Below the pieces are notes generated by a model. It was given only the letters and a program-made list of their open reading frames with translations, was not told the origin of the DNA and ran no database searches. Positions 26,496 to 35,562 of a stretch of 64,000 nucleotides of DNA are shown here, piece by piece. The DNA comes from Brevibacillus sp. JNUCC-41 (lineage in GTDB: Bacteria; Bacillota; Bacilli; Bacillales; DSM-1321): positions 682,001 to 746,000 of the forward strand of contig NZ_CP062163.1 of NCBI RefSeq assembly GCF_014844095.1. The letters are read 5' to 3'. Numbering within the stretch: the stretch's first letter is position 1; every line of letters starts with the position of its first letter. Both the position numbers and the translations under genes were made by a program.

Positions 26496-28832
26496 TTAAT
26501 CTGTCAGAAGGAAACGCTTCGTTGCATCGTTTTGCAAGAAAGGACTGGCTTCGCCAACCGTATATATTTGCAGGTTATGCATAGCCCTGGTACATGCGGT
26601 GTAGAACAATCTTCGCAGGCTCTCATCACCATATGTCTGCATAGATGCATCATAAATGATGACAGCATCGAATTCGATGCCCTTGGCCAAATAAGCCGGA
26701 ATGACAACAACCCCCTGTTCATATTCATTTGTGCCTTTCTGTACGAGTTTAAATTCACCGTGGATACTAAGGGCATCGTATGCAGCGGCACTTTCGGCAG
26801 CGGATTTACAGATTATTGCGATGGTATTATATTCACGACTTTGAAAGTCTTTGACTTTAGCCACGATTTTGCGGTGCAATTCATCACGGCTGGACACTTG
26901 AGTCAGTACTGGCTTCTCGCCTTCACGTTCGAATGCCTTAATTCGATGGCCTTCAGGAACTAGTTCACGTGTGAATTCAATAATCTGCTTTGTGGATCTA
27001 TAGCTTTGATCCAAGGTTATACTCTCGGTTTCAGTTACTCCGTATAAACTGGCAAGAGTCTGGAAATCCACCCGTTCGCTGGCATGTGCAAATATTGCCT
27101 GGTTAAAGTCACCGAGCACGGTCATCCTTGCAGAAGGAAACAACCGTTTCAAAAACTCGAATTGAAATGGAGAATAATCCTGCGCTTCGTCTACAAGCAC
27201 GTATTTTATTGAGGTATTCGTTTGAAATCCTACAATTAGCTCCTTCAGCAGCAAAAATGGGGTCGCGTCTTCGTAATACAGTTTACCTTCGTCCAGCATT
27301 TTTTGCGTTGATAAACATATTTCCCTTTCGACAGGTGTTTCACCCTCATTCCACAGTTCATTCTGTATTTGTTCGTCAAAGAGCTGCTTGTATATTTGCT
27401 TAATATTGATGAAATGAAGTGCTTTTACCCGTTTGCGTAATGTCTTCAATTTCTTGCGAACAATCATACGCGCGAGCATTTTATGCTCTTTCTCATAATC
27501 GTCAAAGGAATCTTCAGTATGGCCGCGTTTTTTCTCCAATTGGTTGTATACCTTTTGATAGTCTTCTTTGCTAAGGTACTCGATTTCCTCCTGGACCCAA
27601 GGTTTTTTCAACTCAGACTTTTCCGTTTCATCAAGCATCTCACATAACCACTCTTTCAACTTTTCAACCCTATTGTGAAAACGTAAGGTGGTGTCCGTGT
27701 TATAAAATCTTTCCGAGATTTGTTTGGCGGAGACGAGCGTTTCCCCGCGGAACTTTAACCCTCTAAAGATCATTCCAGATCGTTCTAGTGATTGCCTGTA
27801 TGTTTTGATGATCTCAAAGAAACGAATCGATGCCTTAAATTGGATACTCGCTGTCCTGGTGCTATAGGAAGGATCATCCGCTGCAGTCAACAAAAATTCC
27901 AATTGCTCATAAGGGTCCTCAACTTGAAATGAGTCAGTCAGACGATGATCCAAGTATTCCTGGAATGTTACCTGCTGCATATTCTCTTCGCCAAGTTCGG
28001 GCAACACATTGGATACGTAGTTATTAAACATGGAGTTAGGAGAGAATAAAATGATTTGGTCGGCTTTTAGCCATTCCCGATTCTTGTAGAGCAAGTATGC
28101 GATCCGTTGGAGGGCAGCTGATGTCTTACCGCTGCCGGCAGCACCTTGAACAATGAGCAGACGTCCGCAATCGTTCCGGATGATCCTATTTTGTTCCCGT
28201 TGAATGGTGGCCACAATACTGTGCATATGCTTATCTGTTCCTTTGCCAAGCACCTGCTGCAGTATCTCATCCCCAATGGTGAGACTCGTATCGAACATTG
28301 ATTCGATAACGCCTCCTTTGATGATATATTGCCACTTTTTCTCCAACATCCCAGAAATCATGCCCCCGGGAGTAGAGTATTGTACGGGGCCGGGAGGAAA
28401 GTCATAATAAACACTCGAAATCGGGGCCCTCCAATCGTAGACAATGAAATTTTCTCCTGTTGCATCAGTAAGAGTGGAGGTCCCTATATAAATATGTTCG
28501 GTAAGGGCAGATCCTTCTTCAGTGATATCGATCCGGCCGAAATAAGGTACTTCCTGCATGCGGCGCAGTGTAGATAACCTCTTGTAGGAATATCTATGTG
28601 CGCCTTCCCTTTCTGACAAGGCTTGAGCCTGTTGCCTTAAGCCAATGATGGTCTCGAGGTAATCATCAAAAGTATCCATATTAACCTTGAGGTCATCCCA
28701 AAAATGTTTACGGATATTAACAACTTCTTTTCTGCGCTGTGAAGTTTCTCCATCAATTTTGCCGATTTGTTTCGTTATTGTTTCGATCACCTCATCCAAA
28801 CGTTCTTGCTCCTGCCGAATTTCATCGTTCAT
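26496..28832 (-). CDS. helD: RNA polymerase recycling ATPase HelD
   Basis: UvrD/Rep-superfamily ATPase of 778 residues that removes stalled RNA polymerase from nucleic acid. The N-terminal coiled-coil arm is visible (IRQEQERLDEVIETITKQI), followed by the 1A domain with IVQGAAGSGKTSAALQRIAY (Walker A near 230), LVDEAQDYSPFQFEFLKRLF and QSYRSTKQIIEFTRELV, and late motifs around YTACTRAMHNLQIY. ATG 28832 follows GAAGGAG with eight bases between; an upstream GTG lies on the site itself. HelD proteins of this type can protect polymerase from rifamycins. Its leader is shared with rph (see 56761-56796). Confidence 0.93.
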   Translation of the reverse strand: MNDEIRQEQERLDEVIETITKQIGKIDGETSQRRKEVVNIRKHFWDDLKVNMDTFDDYLETIIGLRQQAQALSEREGAHRYSYKRLSTLRRMQEVPYFGRIDITEEGSALTEHIYIGTSTLTDATGENFIVYDWRAPISSVYYDFPPGPVQYSTPGGMISGMLEKKWQYIIKGGVIESMFDTSLTIGDEILQQVLGKGTDKHMHSIVATIQREQNRIIRNDCGRLLIVQGAAGSGKTSAALQRIAYLLYKNREWLKADQIILFSPNSMFNNYVSNVLPELGEENMQQVTFQEYLDHRLTDSFQVEDPYEQLEFLLTAADDPSYSTRTASIQFKASIRFFEIIKTYRQSLERSGMIFRGLKFRGETLVSAKQISERFYNTDTTLRFHNRVEKLKEWLCEMLDETEKSELKKPWVQEEIEYLSKEDYQKVYNQLEKKRGHTEDSFDDYEKEHKMLARMIVRKKLKTLRKRVKALHFINIKQIYKQLFDEQIQNELWNEGETPVEREICLSTQKMLDEGKLYYEDATPFLLLKELIVGFQTNTSIKYVLVDEAQDYSPFQFEFLKRLFPSARMTVLGDFNQAIFAHASERVDFQTLASLYGVTETESITLDQSYRSTKQIIEFTRELVPEGHRIKAFEREGEKPVLTQVSSRDELHRKIVAKVKDFQSREYNTIAIICKSAAESAAAYDALSIHGEFKLVQKGTNEYEQGVVVIPAYLAKGIEFDAVIIYDASMQTYGDESLRRLFYTACTRAMHNLQIYTVGEASPFLQNDATKRFLLTD

Positions 28833-28871
28833 ATCAGACACTCCTTCAAAAAATAAAAATAGGGGTTGACT
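28833..28871 (-). promoter_or_regulatory. helD leader block shared with rph
   Basis: On the minus strand it reads AGTCAACCCCTATTTTTATT, then a T run, AAGGAGTGT and TGAT before ATG. The rph leader at 56761-56796 is identical over most of this length. On the plus strand the same block offers TTGACT with a TACACT 17 bases on, so an antisense promoter is an alternative explanation. Confidence 0.6.
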
Positions 28872-29040
28872 AGAGGTGAGTTTTACCTTACACTTATAGT
28901 AAGGGGTAAACTGTTATATTATATTTATAAATGTGTTTCTATATTAATTTATCACATTTTCAGGACTATATCAATGTATATTACACAACAGTTGCCGTAA
29001 TGAATCGTCATTTTAAACTCTAATTTAACATGTATATCCA

Positions 29041-29076
29041 TAACCAGTTGAGCAGTGGCTTGACTGGTTATTTTTA
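29041..29076 (+). terminator. Terminator-like hairpin between helD and the zinc-ribbon gene
   Basis: TAACCAGT pairs with ACTGGTTA, followed by TTTTT. It would end any plus-strand transcript leaving the helD leader. The stretch 28990-29238 contains no other recognisable feature. Confidence 0.6.
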
Positions 29077-29238
29077 TGACTATTTGAAAAAATGCTCCGC
29101 TAGTCCTGCCTTATATAACGGCAACACCCACATCAACGGTTGATTCGTCGTTTCGATGATATGTGATTCCTATTGTCTTGACTTCATTTTGTTTGTTAGA
29201 TAATGTTTAGAATAAAACTTTTTGCAGGAGAATTTATC

Positions 29239-29496
29239 ATGAAAAAATATAAAACATGTCAGAGCTGTGGAATGCCGCTATCTAAAGATGAATTAGGTGG
29301 AGGAACTGAAAAAGATGGTAGTAAAAGCACTAAATATTGCAGTCATTGTTATATGAATGGTGAATTCACTCAAAAGATTACTGCGATGGAAATGCAAAAA
29401 TTTGTTCAAAATCATATGATCAAAAATATGAAAATGCCTAAATTTATTGCTAAGTTCTTTACTAGGGGCATCCCGAAGTTAGAGCGATGGAAATAA
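29239..29496 (+). CDS. Zinc-ribbon domain protein
   Basis: Protein of 85 residues with four zinc-ligand cysteines: CQSCGMPLSKDELGGG near the start and YCSHCYMNGEF at about 36-46. This fits the 'putative zinc ribbon' family found widely in Bacillaceae. The C-terminal half is a basic amphipathic helix (MIKNMKMPKFIAKFF). ATG 29239 follows GCAGGAG. Function is unknown; nucleic-acid or protein binding is typical for the fold. Confidence 0.8.
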   Translation: MKKYKTCQSCGMPLSKDELGGGTEKDGSKSTKYCSHCYMNGEFTQKITAMEMQKFVQNHMIKNMKMPKFIAKFFTRGIPKLERWK

Positions 29497-29499
29497 TCA

Positions 29500-30384
29500 A
29501 CTACTAGAGAACGAAAAGTACAAAACTCCTTTAGGAAAAGCGTATCCAAGGGAAACGTATGCCTGGAGTGGAAGTCTATAGTAACAATTTCGTCTACAGC
29601 CAGAAGCCCTCCTTTATAGTGAGGGCTTCTATTTTTAAAACAAAGGTGATTGGAACGTAAGGTACGAGACTCCTGCGGGAATAGTGCGTCCAAGGGAGAC
29701 CCCGCAGGCCTGCCGAGGAGGCTCCCGGACCACCCGCGGAAAGCGAGTGCCTGAAGTGGAAGTCTATAGTAACAATTTCGTCTACAGCTTGAAGCCCTCC
29801 TTTATAGTGAGGGCTTATATTTTTTTAAAAAAGGTGATTGGAACGTAAGGTACGAGACTCCTGCGGGAATAGTGCGTCCAAGGGAGACCCCGCAGGCCTG
29901 CCGAGGAGGCTCCCGGACCACCCGCGGAAAGCGAGTGCCTGGAGTGGAAATCTATAGTAACAAATTCGTCTACAGCCAGAAGCCCTCCTTTATAGTGAAG
30001 GCTTCTAATTTTAAAACAAAGGTGATTAGAACGTAAGGACGAGACTCCTGCGGGAATAGTGCGTCCAAGGGAGACCCCGCAGGCCTGCCGAGGAGGCTCC
30101 CGGACCACCCGCGGAAAGCGAGTGCCTGGAGTGGAAATCTATAGTAACAAATTCGCCTACAGCCAGAAGCCCTCCTTTATAGTGAGGGCTTCTAATTTTA
30201 AAACAAAGGTGATTGGAACGTAAGGTACGAGACTCCTGCGGGAATAGTGCGTCCAAGGGAGACCCCGCAGGCCTGCCGAGGAGGCTCCCGGACCACCCGC
30301 GGAAAGCGAGTGCCTGGAGTGGAAATCTATAGTAACAAATTCGCCTACAGCCAGAAGCCCTCCTTTATAGTGAGGGCTTGTTTG
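29500..30384 (+). repeat. Tandem array of about five 187-bp repeat units
   Basis: Units begin GGTGATTGGAACGTAAGG at 29646, 29833, 30021 and 30208, giving periods of 187-188 bases. A shortened, diverged unit lies at 29505-29635. Each unit carries the type A core (GAGACTCCTGCGGGAATAGT, GGGAGACCCCGCAGGC) and ends with the hairpin AGCCCTCCTTTATAGTGAGG, a terminator-like structure. Open frames here are repeat by-products. Confidence 0.92.
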
Positions 30385-30411
30385 TTTTATTGAATAATAC
30401 GAAATCAAAAA

Positions 30412-30439
30412 ATGGATAGCCCCAAATAAGGCTATCCAT
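30412..30439 (-). terminator. Terminator of the 2-hydroxyacid dehydrogenase gene
   Basis: A 10-bp perfect stem ATGGATAGCC/GGCTATCCAT lies 28 bases after the stop codon. Confidence 0.75.
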
Positions 30440-30466
30440 CTTAATTTATAAATGCTGTTTAAGAAA

Positions 30467-31447
30467 TCACTTCACCTTTACTCCAGCTTTAATCAAGGTA
30501 GGCGGAGTTTCTCCCTGTATTCCGGCTACAAGGTTGGTTGCTGCCAACATCGCCATTTTCAGGCGGGTTTCATATGTTGCGGAACCGATATGAGGCAAAG
30601 TGACGACATTCTTCATGGAAAGCAACGGATTGTCTTCCTGGACGGGCTCTTGTACAAAGACATCCAGTCCTGCCGCGTGAATTTCACCGTTTTTTAGCGC
30701 AGTGATCAAGGCTTCCTCATCCACTGTTTTCCCTCTAGAACAATTGATGAAGATGGCAGTCTCTTTCATAAGCTTGAATTCTTTTTCCCCCATCATCTTT
30801 TCAGTTTGGGGAGTCAGCGGTGTCATCAAACAGACAAAATCAGATTGCTTTAACAGATCTTCCAGAGAACAGTATGTAGCTCCATATTTTTGTTCTGCTT
30901 CTTCGTTTCTAGATCTATTGTGATATAGGATGTTCATATCGAATCCAAAACGGGCCCTTTTTGAAACGGCAGAACCTATTCCGCCCATCCCGATAATCCC
31001 TAATACTTTATGATGGACGTCCAACCCAAATGATTTTTCTCCGAAATTCGATGTCCATTGCCCTGACTTTACCATTTGATCCATCTCCGGCATTCTTCTC
31101 GCCGTGGACAGCATCAAGCCCATAATCGTATCTGCGACTGTCTCATTCAATACCTCTGGAGTGTTCGTGGCCATGATTCCTCGATTGGACAACTCGGTTA
31201 TATCCAAATTGTCGTAACCAACTGACGAATTACAGACGATTTTTAAGTGCGGTGCTTGATCCAGTAAAGTTTTATCCACTTTTAATCCTGAACCTAATAT
31301 GCCTTTTGCGTTCTTCAGCTCTTGAAGGAATTCAGGATAATTTCGTGAGTCAAGACCTTCAAAATAAACGACATCACAAGTCTCTCGAACATAATCCAAC
31401 ACTTCTTGAGCCACTTTCTTATAGATGATTACTTTCGGTTTCATCAT
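30467..31447 (-). CDS. D-isomer-specific 2-hydroxyacid dehydrogenase
   Basis: NAD(P)H-dependent 2-ketoacid reductase of 326 residues, of the glyoxylate/hydroxypyruvate or 2-ketogluconate reductase type. The Rossmann motif is VLGIIGMGGIGSAVSKRAR (about 147). The catalytic set is Arg in NCSRGKTVDEEAL, Glu in VFVQEPVQEDNPLL and His in LPHIGSATYETR. The ATG at 31447 follows GTGAGGG; an adjacent ATG three bases on is equally possible. It lies 92 bases downstream of the Nramp-like gene and could be co-transcribed. Confidence 0.9.
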   Translation of the reverse strand: MMKPKVIIYKKVAQEVLDYVRETCDVVYFEGLDSRNYPEFLQELKNAKGILGSGLKVDKTLLDQAPHLKIVCNSSVGYDNLDITELSNRGIMATNTPEVLNETVADTIMGLMLSTARRMPEMDQMVKSGQWTSNFGEKSFGLDVHHKVLGIIGMGGIGSAVSKRARFGFDMNILYHNRSRNEEAEQKYGATYCSLEDLLKQSDFVCLMTPLTPQTEKMMGEKEFKLMKETAIFINCSRGKTVDEEALITALKNGEIHAAGLDVFVQEPVQEDNPLLSMKNVVTLPHIGSATYETRLKMAMLAATNLVAGIQGETPPTLIKAGVKVK

Positions 31448-31539
31448 TAGTACCCTCACTTCCAATAAAGTAGGACCCCATCGGGATCAAATGCAGACAC
31501 ATATATTTTGAAATACCTCTACCTATAATCTACCATTAT

Positions 31540-32853
31540 TTAAAAAAAGGTTGTAGCTAATTGAATGGCGGACCAAATCGCTAAAATGGAAGCTAAAGAT
31601 AGAATGATATTTTCGAACCAATTGTTTTTATATTTTCCCATCAAGCTCTTTTTATTTGATAGCACCAGCATCCCAATAGCGATAATAGGAAAACCGATGA
31701 TGTTTATTGCATTTACTCCGATTGTCAAAGCGATGAAACCAGGCATGCCGGGAATGGACCAAATGATTGGGGTAACCAATACAAAAATCATAATCCATTT
31801 ATACATTGGATCTTTTTCATATTTACCATTGTACTTTTCGCGACGATCCTTATTTATTACATAAAAGGCATCTACTATCAATCTAGGAAAACCAGTTGAC
31901 TTCCCTACTACACTCGCGAACAATACGCCAAATACACCAAGATAGAAAATGTACCAGCCAAATTGTCCTAACGACATTTGTAATGCCATTGCCAAGTCAT
32001 CAATCGTTTCCACATGAATTCCATTCGGTTTTAAAATTTCTGCCCCGACCACCCAAATGGCCAAATTAATCACGATGCAAACTCCGATGGCAAAAAGCAA
32101 ATCATTTCTTTGAACCTTTACATGACTCGGTTTCGTCCATCCCTTTTCCTTCATGAAATATGGATGAACAAAGTTCGAAATCGATCCTGCCACTGCACCG
32201 ATAATTGAAATCGCCACCAATAATGCTCCATGAACGCCAGTATCACTTGGAATGCTAAAACCAACTGTTCCCTTAATGATTTGCCCCGCATCCGGTGTTG
32301 CTTGAATGGCCAGGAACAAGAAGGCAATGGTCAATAACGCCAAAAGCACTTTCATGACACTTTCAATTCTATTATAAATATTCCTGCCAATAAGCATAAA
32401 AACTAATCCTACAACGACCATTGAAGCTAAGAATGGCTGGTTAACATGGAATAGGGTCGATAATACCTCTCCCGCTCCCTTAATCATATATGCATTAAAA
32501 AGATGACCCATTATTAGTGCATAACCAAACATGAAGTAACCGAAGAATGGGTGGATACGTCCATATCCTTCAAGTATAGTTAACCCCTCTGTGTTACAGA
32601 GCTGGAACCTGGCGATAACATTAACGATAAGAAAACGAAGGATTAATGACAGAGCTAAAATCCACATTAAGCTATATCCATAATCTGCCCCGGCAACCGA
32701 TGAAGTTACCAGATCCCCGGCTCCAAGCCACGTTAACACGGCAAGAATCCCAGGACCATAAGATGTTTTGAACTTCGTGATGAAATTCGGCTTCTTACTT
32801 ACGACCTCCGGAACAATCACAGTGGATTCAGCAAAGTTTGATTGATTTTTCAA
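31540..32853 (-). CDS. Nramp-like transporter with atypical metal site
   Basis: Membrane protein of 437 residues with eleven segments and the LeuT-type Nramp fold. Helix 1 reads GPGILAVLTWLGAGDLVTSS where metal-transporting Nramps have DPGN, and helix 6 reads GSISNFVHPYFM where they have MPH. The usual metal-coordinating Asp, Asn and Met are therefore absent, so Mn/Fe transport should not be assumed. The TTG start at 32853 has GGAG eight bases upstream. An ATG 20 codons earlier (32913) lacks a ribosome site but cannot be excluded. Confidence 0.8.
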   Translation of the reverse strand: MKNQSNFAESTVIVPEVVSKKPNFITKFKTSYGPGILAVLTWLGAGDLVTSSVAGADYGYSLMWILALSLILRFLIVNVIARFQLCNTEGLTILEGYGRIHPFFGYFMFGYALIMGHLFNAYMIKGAGEVLSTLFHVNQPFLASMVVVGLVFMLIGRNIYNRIESVMKVLLALLTIAFLFLAIQATPDAGQIIKGTVGFSIPSDTGVHGALLVAISIIGAVAGSISNFVHPYFMKEKGWTKPSHVKVQRNDLLFAIGVCIVINLAIWVVGAEILKPNGIHVETIDDLAMALQMSLGQFGWYIFYLGVFGVLFASVVGKSTGFPRLIVDAFYVINKDRREKYNGKYEKDPMYKWIMIFVLVTPIIWSIPGMPGFIALTIGVNAINIIGFPIIAIGMLVLSNKKSLMGKYKNNWFENIILSLASILAIWSAIQLATTFF

Positions 32854-33303
32854 GTTATTCACTCCATTCCAGCGAGTAATGTATTCGCTTTCATTTTTTT
32901 CTAAAGCATTCATACTTTGATAACTCTAGATATACAGATTTTGAAATTATGACAAGACCTTATACCGAATTGACATAAAGTGTACACTGCAGTATGTTGT
33001 CATGCTTCATGATGAAGTGAATCAGCTTGAAAAGCTCCCCTTCCATTTGATTGAATGTTTTGACTATTCACTTTGAAATTGTAAGACAATTTAAAATGTA
33101 AGTCAATAATAATATTTATAAGTTTTTTAATAACCTTTCATTAAAAAAAACTTTTGACACTTCGCACTTGATGTCCATTAAGAGAATTGGCGTTGTTGCG
33201 GATTAGAAAATACAGGATTCGTTACTATATGGATTACGAATAAGAACAGCGTGCGAATAGATTAATGCCATCAGCGGATAATATAAGCGAAGGAGTGAAA
33301 TAT
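32854..33303. other. Intergenic region, nothing recognised
   Basis: AT-rich sequence between two divergent genes. I see no metal-regulator box, riboswitch or small gene here. The ribosome site GAAGGAG for the gene at 33304 is at its right end. Confidence 0.5.
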
Positions 33304-33567
33304 ATGCCACAAGATCATAACAATGATTCATTTAATAATGCCGGGAATAATAATGATGACAACGATACAATTGACAGGCCTAGTTTGAACCCCGGATTTC
33401 AAAGAGAAGAACGTCCTGTGCCTAATGGTAATATCCCAACAATAGAGGGAGTTGCAAATATTAAAGAACGTTTTCCTTCGGACCATGAGAGACTTATGAA
33501 CAGAATTAATCTTGGTGATGCACTTATAAATCGAGAAAACACTCATTTTGGACGGTTTGAAAAATAA
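33304..33567 (+). CDS. Small Asn-rich protein of unknown function
   Basis: Protein of 87 residues starting at ATG 33304, which follows GAAGGAG. The N-terminal 35 residues are highly polar (NNDSFNNAGNNNDDNDTIDR) and probably disordered. The rest is mixed helix and loop ending INRENTHFGRFEK. No signal peptide, membrane segment or known domain is visible. Confidence 0.65.
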   Translation: MPQDHNNDSFNNAGNNNDDNDTIDRPSLNPGFQREERPVPNGNIPTIEGVANIKERFPSDHERLMNRINLGDALINRENTHFGRFEK

Positions 33568-33590
33568 AAAAATGAATTTTTAAAAACATA

Positions 33591-33650
33591 GTTGATTGGA
33601 ACGGAAGGTTCGGGACTCCTGCGGGAAAAGCGCGTGCCTGGAGCGGAAAA
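33591..33650 (+). repeat. Truncated type A repeat
   Basis: It begins GTTGATTGGAACGGAAGG, keeps GGGACTCCTGCGGGAAAAGC, then jumps to the distal GTGCCTGGAGCGGAAAA, so the middle of the element has been deleted. Confidence 0.75.
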
Positions 33651-33717
33651 CTTGGATCGAGTTCATTAAAACTAAACTAGAAGGCAGCAGAAACGATCAA
33701 TAATATGTTGGAAATAC

Positions 33718-33790
33718 AAAAGACCGCCAATTCGGCGGTCTGCCTCTTATTGGTTTAATTATCCCTTCCCTTTCACCCTGTAATGGACTC
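33718..33790 (-). repeat. Partial duplicate of the comK 3' end and terminator
   Basis: It matches 34508-34573, with the same GACCGCCAATTCGGCG hairpin and the last codons of comK (VHYRVKGK). Similarity stops before the upstream comK coding region, so this is a relic of local duplication. Confidence 0.7.
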
Positions 33791-33849
33791 CATTCATCTT
33801 AAACCGCCCGGGTGCTTACCATTTATGTATAGCAGCAATCTAAATAAAA

Positions 33850-34068
33850 GGCTCTTTTCGTAAAGATTGTTGTTTTTAAAATGAAACGATTTAAGGTTGA
33901 TTGGAGCGGAAGTGCGAGACTCCTGCGGGAGCAGCGGGACAGGTGAGACCCCACAGGCGTTTACGCCGAGGAGGCTCACCGCCCGCCCCGCGGAAAGCGA
34001 GCATCTGAAGGGGAAATCAACCACACCTCACTACTTGGTAAATAGCAACAAAGTATGCGAAAACAGCC
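33850..34068 (+). mobile_element. MITE-like element, copy 2 (219 bp), with 8-bp target duplication
   Basis: Same length and ends as copy 1 (GGCTCTTTTCG... and ...GCGAAAACAGCC). AAATAAAA is duplicated at 33842-33849 and 34069-34076. It sits between the comK-end duplicate and the Excalibur gene terminator region. Confidence 0.9.
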
Positions 34069-34112
34069 AAATAAAAAGAGACCTTCTTTTAAAAGGCCTC
34101 TTAGAATAATCC

Positions 34113-34382
34113 TTATTTTTCACAAGCGATCCAGTCTTTGTCACGATCGCTTTTTTTATTGGCGTCATATAGCGCCTTTGAAACATGAGGTTTGTATTTC
34201 GTTTTTCCTCCTTTATTTTTAACGGAAGATGTACGAGCCACGCCTCCTTTGTAGTCTTTATTCAATGCTGTACAGTTTTTATACGTCTTCACCTTTGTTT
34301 TGGCACCGGCAACATCATTCGCGCCAAACGAGAGACCCAAAACTAGTCCAAAAGATAGTAAAATAGCAAATAATCGTTTCAA
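34113..34382 (-). CDS. Secreted Excalibur calcium-binding domain protein
   Basis: Exported protein of 89 residues. The signal peptide is at 1-27 (LFAILLSFGLVLGLSFGAND, cut near AGA). The mature part begins YKNCTALNKDYKGGVA and ends SDRDKDWIACEK. The paired Cys and the terminal DRDKDWIACE form the Excalibur motif, a short EF-hand-like calcium site on surface proteins. The start is TTG 34382 with GGAAAGGGAG eight bases before. A fragment of a second copy lies at 17990-18076. Confidence 0.88.
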   Translation of the reverse strand: MKRLFAILLSFGLVLGLSFGANDVAGAKTKVKTYKNCTALNKDYKGGVARTSSVKNKGGKTKYKPHVSKALYDANKKSDRDKDWIACEK

Positions 34383-34507
34383 AATATGAACTCCCTTTCC
34401 TAAAAATTAACTTTTCACTAATCATAATGTATCATTTCGCTTTTTACAATAACTATATTTCCATATTTAAAATTAAACCCGCTCTCACTCTATCTATTCC
34501 GAAGAAA

Positions 34508-34530
34508 AGACCGCCAATTCGGCGATCTTT
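34508..34530 (-). terminator. Terminator of comK
   Basis: AGACCGCC/GGCGATCT hairpin with one mismatch, 16 bases after the comK stop. Confidence 0.6.
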
Positions 34531-34545
34531 TTCTCATTGATTTAA

Positions 34546-35100
34546 TTATTCCTTCCCTTTCACCCTGTAATGGACCTCCCCAGGTTCTTTGCAAAAGGTG
34601 ATTCCGCTTCCCGGCTCGTAATAAAAGGTCTTTCTGCCTAATGAGCGTTCATGGAAGGTCGTTTGCAAATAGGAGGCTTGATCCCTTTTGAAGGAGAGCT
34701 GATTTTTACTTAAGTTTACTGGAAGGCAATGTCCGTAGTTTGTGTGGACCAATGTCTCTTTTTCGTTCATTTCCTCGAGATCTCGAATATGGATGTAGGA
34801 AAACCAGATCCCTCCCCTTTTCCGAAATGATCGGGAGGAGAACCAGACCATTCCCAGCTGGGCGTTTATGCAGACAGGCAGCCTGTATTTACCGCCAAGC
34901 ACGGATTTGGCTGCTGCAAGTCCTCCATCTAGATCCAGCCCAAAGTGGTTTAGCGTGTTATTCAGGATTTCCTGTCGCGGTTGGGCAACATGGAATGTGT
35001 TCTCCCCTTCCACTACCGTGGTCATCTCCACACCATTGGAATCGTAATGCTCCATCATTCCCACCGTATCCACATTCAATAAATAGTTTTTGCGTATCAT
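34546..35100 (-). CDS. comK: Competence transcription factor ComK
   Basis: DNA-binding regulator of 184 residues, the length of B. subtilis ComK (192), which activates late competence genes for DNA uptake. Family landmarks include a central LPVCINAQLGMVWFSS that parallels the 'P.....IFFPT.S' region. IWFSYIHI then matches the WISHVHV stretch, followed by NGHCLPVNLSKNQLSFKRDQ-like sequence. The ATG at 35100 lies 11 bases after GGGGAG; an upstream GTG (35112) is possible. It appears complete. ComK presence suggests, but does not prove, natural competence. Confidence 0.88.
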   Translation of the reverse strand: MIRKNYLLNVDTVGMMEHYDSNGVEMTTVVEGENTFHVAQPRQEILNNTLNHFGLDLDGGLAAAKSVLGGKYRLPVCINAQLGMVWFSSRSFRKRGGIWFSYIHIRDLEEMNEKETLVHTNYGHCLPVNLSKNQLSFKRDQASYLQTTFHERSLGRKTFYYEPGSGITFCKEPGEVHYRVKGKE

Positions 35101-35142
35101 CCTTCCATTCACTCCCCATTTCCCTATTCATTTTTTTTGGAG

Positions 35143-35230
35143 TATACTGGATATAGAGGCAGGTATACTCCTGCTCGCAAGCCCTTAGGTGATGTCTTCC
35201 AGGACGTCCTCACCTAGGGGTTTTTATTTC
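35143..35230 (+). ncRNA. Candidate small RNA upstream of comK
   Basis: A TATACT box at 35143-35148 is followed by a small hairpin (GCAGG...CCTGC, 35163-35175). Next comes a strong hairpin CCTTAGGTGA...TCACCTAGG (35183-35218) ending in GGGGTTTTTATTT. No coding frame precedes this plus-strand terminator and comK diverges from it, so a short untranslated transcript fits. No -35 is evident. Confidence 0.4.
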
Positions 35231-35518
35231 CGTCTCTCGCACTTTCCTTTCAGATATGTCACTCACCTCCATGCGACCATTATCCTATTTTATGTATTTT
35301 TTGTAAAATCAATCTGATTTTACCTCTATCAAAATTCTTTCCCTTTTGTGGCTGCATTGCCTGTTTAATTGGCTCACTCTATAAAAAATCTCGAATTTCC
35401 TTTTAAAATCTGCTTCTCAGATCGCTATTTCCTTGTTATTTTGTGTCCATTTAGAGAACAAACAGCCAAAATTCATATAAAAGTGAAATGAAATGACATT
35501 TTTGTGAACTTTTAAAAC
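35231..35518. other. Intergenic region, nothing recognised
   Basis: AT-rich stretch between the candidate small RNA and the emfourin terminator. I see no gene, repeat or clear promoter. Confidence 0.4.
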
Positions 35519-35562
35519 ACGTCAAAAAAGCCTATCGTGATGATAGACTTTTTTTGACGTGG
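35519..35562 (-). terminator. Terminator of the protealysin-emfourin operon
   Basis: A long imperfect palindrome CACGTCAAAAAAG...CTTTTTTTGACGTG with core CCTATC/GATAG directly abuts the emfourin stop codon. Confidence 0.8.

Noticed and set aside
20262..30384. Possible CRISPR array
   Set aside because: Repeat units are 187-426 bp and nearly identical throughout, without short repeats separated by unique spacers, and there are no cas genes.
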